Source: Bacteroidetes bacterium UBA955 (GTDB lineage: Bacteria; Bacteroidota; Bacteroidia; NS11-12g; UBA955). Taken from it: a DNA stretch of 6,850 nucleotides. The notes under the pieces are model-generated. The model was not told the origin of the DNA and searched no databases. It was given only the letters and a program-made list of their open reading frames with translations. Numbering within the stretch: position 1 is the first letter of the stretch; every line of letters starts with the position of its first letter. The stretch lies in NCBI GenBank assembly GCA_002293105.1, contig DBCP01000074.1, forward strand, positions 290-7,139. The letters are read 5' to 3'. Positions 6,198-6,850 of the stretch are shown here, piece by piece. A program made the position numbers and the translations under genes.

Positions 6198-6584
6198 TTA
6201 CTGCGGCTTAGGTGACGGCCTCGCTGATGTAGAATCCAACTGCTCATCCTTGCCTTCCAAAATGGCATTCAACACTTCTTGCTTACTGCGCTGAACCTCC
6301 AGTTTCCGACCCATATCCTCGATTCTTTGGTTGAGCATCAAAATCTCTTTCCTGCTCTCTTTTGTGACTGCATTGGGCAAAATTGCACGCATCGGCGTAT
6401 AGGCCAACAACAGCAAAACAATGACCGTAAACGCAAGCAAAAGGCTCGAAAACAACATCAATACGTTCATCGGTGTTAGTCGCACAGAAAAAACTTCAGC
6501 AAAAGTTGTGTCGTTTATTAACACAAAACGATGTTTGTTCCGAAGATTGGCGATAATTTTGCGACGGCGCGAGGTTTTGGACAT
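6198..6584 (-). CDS. Membrane-anchored coiled-coil protein resembling the N-terminus of Bacteroidota M23 peptidases
   Basis: A 128-residue protein starting at the ATG at 6584; an upstream TTG at 6602 would add six residues and is less likely. It has a basic N-terminus (MSKTSRRRKIIANLRNKHR), then FVLINDTTFAEVFSVRLTPMNV, one membrane helix (about residues 42-63), the segment AYTPMRAILP, a coiled-coil-like stretch (about 72-112) and a Ser/Pro-rich tail. The motifs "inds-TF-E--S-RLTP-NV" and "AYTP-R--LP" are what I recall from the cytoplasmic, membrane and coiled-coil part of M23/LytM endopeptidases coded next to bactofilins in this phylum. No LytM domain or its His/Asp metal motifs follow: the ORF stops after ILEGK plus about 16 residues, and the 113-bp gap leaves no room for one. 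It could be a bactofilin partner or membrane adaptor. Its function is unknown to me. Confidence 0.75.
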   Translation of the reverse strand: MSKTSRRRKIIANLRNKHRFVLINDTTFAEVFSVRLTPMNVLMLFSSLLLAFTVIVLLLLAYTPMRAILPNAVTKESRKEILMLNQRIEDMGRKLEVQRSKQEVLNAILEGKDEQLDSTSARPSPKPQ

Positions 6585-6610
6585 TTTTAACAACTGAGTC
6601 AATAAAAAAC

Positions 6611-6618
6611 CAAAAATA
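6611..6618 (-). promoter_or_regulatory. Candidate -7 box for the coiled-coil protein gene
   Basis: On the minus strand TATTTTTG (6618-6611) fits the Bacteroidota TAnnTTTG -7 consensus and lies 27 nt upstream of the ATG at 6584. The only TTTG that could serve as a -33 element (6637-6634) is 15 nt away, shorter than usual. The box lies in the 56-bp divergent gap shared with the plus-strand lipoprotein gene. I found no equally good box for the plus-strand gene. Confidence 0.35.
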
Positions 6619-6640
6619 GCGTTTTAATCAACACAAAAGA

Positions 6641-6850
6641 ATGCGCGTGGCACGGAAAAATCTCATTTTTACAGCATTGGTAGGCTGCATTGCATTCTTC
6701 AGTGGCTGTAGCAATGAAGCTTCGTGGACCTACAAAGCCTGGCACAACACACTGGCCCACTACAATACATTCTTCAACGCGGAGCAAAAGTGGCTAGAAA
6801 CCATGGAATTAACCCGCGAAGGTTTTAAAGACGATTTCAGAAAGCCCATC
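6641..6850 (+). CDS. sprE: SprE/PorW-like T9SS lipoprotein (5' part only)
   Basis: The first 70 codons of a gene that runs off the right end of the window. It starts with a lipoprotein signal peptide: a basic N-terminus (MRVARK), a hydrophobic core and the lipobox FSGC with the acylated Cys at residue 23. The mature part opens SNEASWTYKAWHNTLAHYNTFFNAEQKW. The pattern of a Trp/Tyr followed by HN(T/L)xAHYNxFFNA is what I recall from the N-terminus of the long TPR lipoproteins SprE (Flavobacterium) and PorW (Porphyromonas), which are needed for type IX secretion and, in gliders, for motility. The TPR repeats themselves would lie beyond the window. A purine-rich AAAAGA precedes the ATG. The family call is probable, resting on a short segment plus its position beside bactofilin and atp genes. 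Confidence 0.75.
   Translation, partial: MRVARKNLIFTALVGCIAFFSGCSNEASWTYKAWHNTLAHYNTFFNAEQKWLETMELTREGFKDDFRKPI

Overview
This window carries most of the F1Fo ATP synthase operon of a Bacteroidota bacterium, read on the minus strand, plus the genes just upstream of it and the first 70 codons of a divergent gene on the plus strand. Four things point to Bacteroidota: the order atpB-atpE-atpF-atpH-atpA-atpG with no atpD or atpC inside it; a subunit a with a signal peptide and a long His-rich N-terminal extension; A-rich gene leaders without clear Shine-Dalgarno motifs, with TAnnTTTG-type promoter boxes; and a SprE/PorW-type lipoprotein, a component of the Bacteroidota-specific type IX secretion system (T9SS). 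The exact genus cannot be read from this sequence.

Layout, from the right-hand end in the direction of minus-strand transcription. At 6641-6850 (+) is the start of the SprE/PorW-like lipoprotein gene, cut by the window edge. Diverging from it across 56 bp, at 6198-6584 (-), is a small protein with one membrane segment and a coiled coil. It resembles the N-terminal anchor of Bacteroidota M23 peptidases but has no peptidase domain. After 113 bp holding a possible promoter comes a bactofilin (5674-6084), followed by two small membrane proteins of the AtpZ and AtpI type (5488-5667 and 5085-5486). The structural genes then follow: subunit a (3902-5092), c (3597-3863), b (3051-3539), delta (2496-3035), alpha (906-2486) and gamma (18-896).

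Together, subunits a, b and c form the membrane Fo motor, and delta, alpha and gamma are parts of the stator, catalytic head and rotor. Beta and epsilon (atpD, atpC) are not in the window and are presumably encoded elsewhere. The two small membrane proteins sit where AtpI/AtpZ assembly factors are expected. Gene spacing is tight (6-15 nt, or overlapping) except around atpE, which has a 38-nt leader lacking G upstream and an 11-bp perfect hairpin downstream. Both are plausible devices for making c subunits in excess.

The core is a conserved housekeeping region, and I see no mobile element, CRISPR array, tRNA or rRNA. The less ordinary parts are the peptidase-less M23-anchor-like protein beside the bactofilin, the atpE-atpF hairpin, the His-rich periplasmic domain of subunit a, and the linkage of a T9SS lipoprotein, a bactofilin and the ATP synthase.
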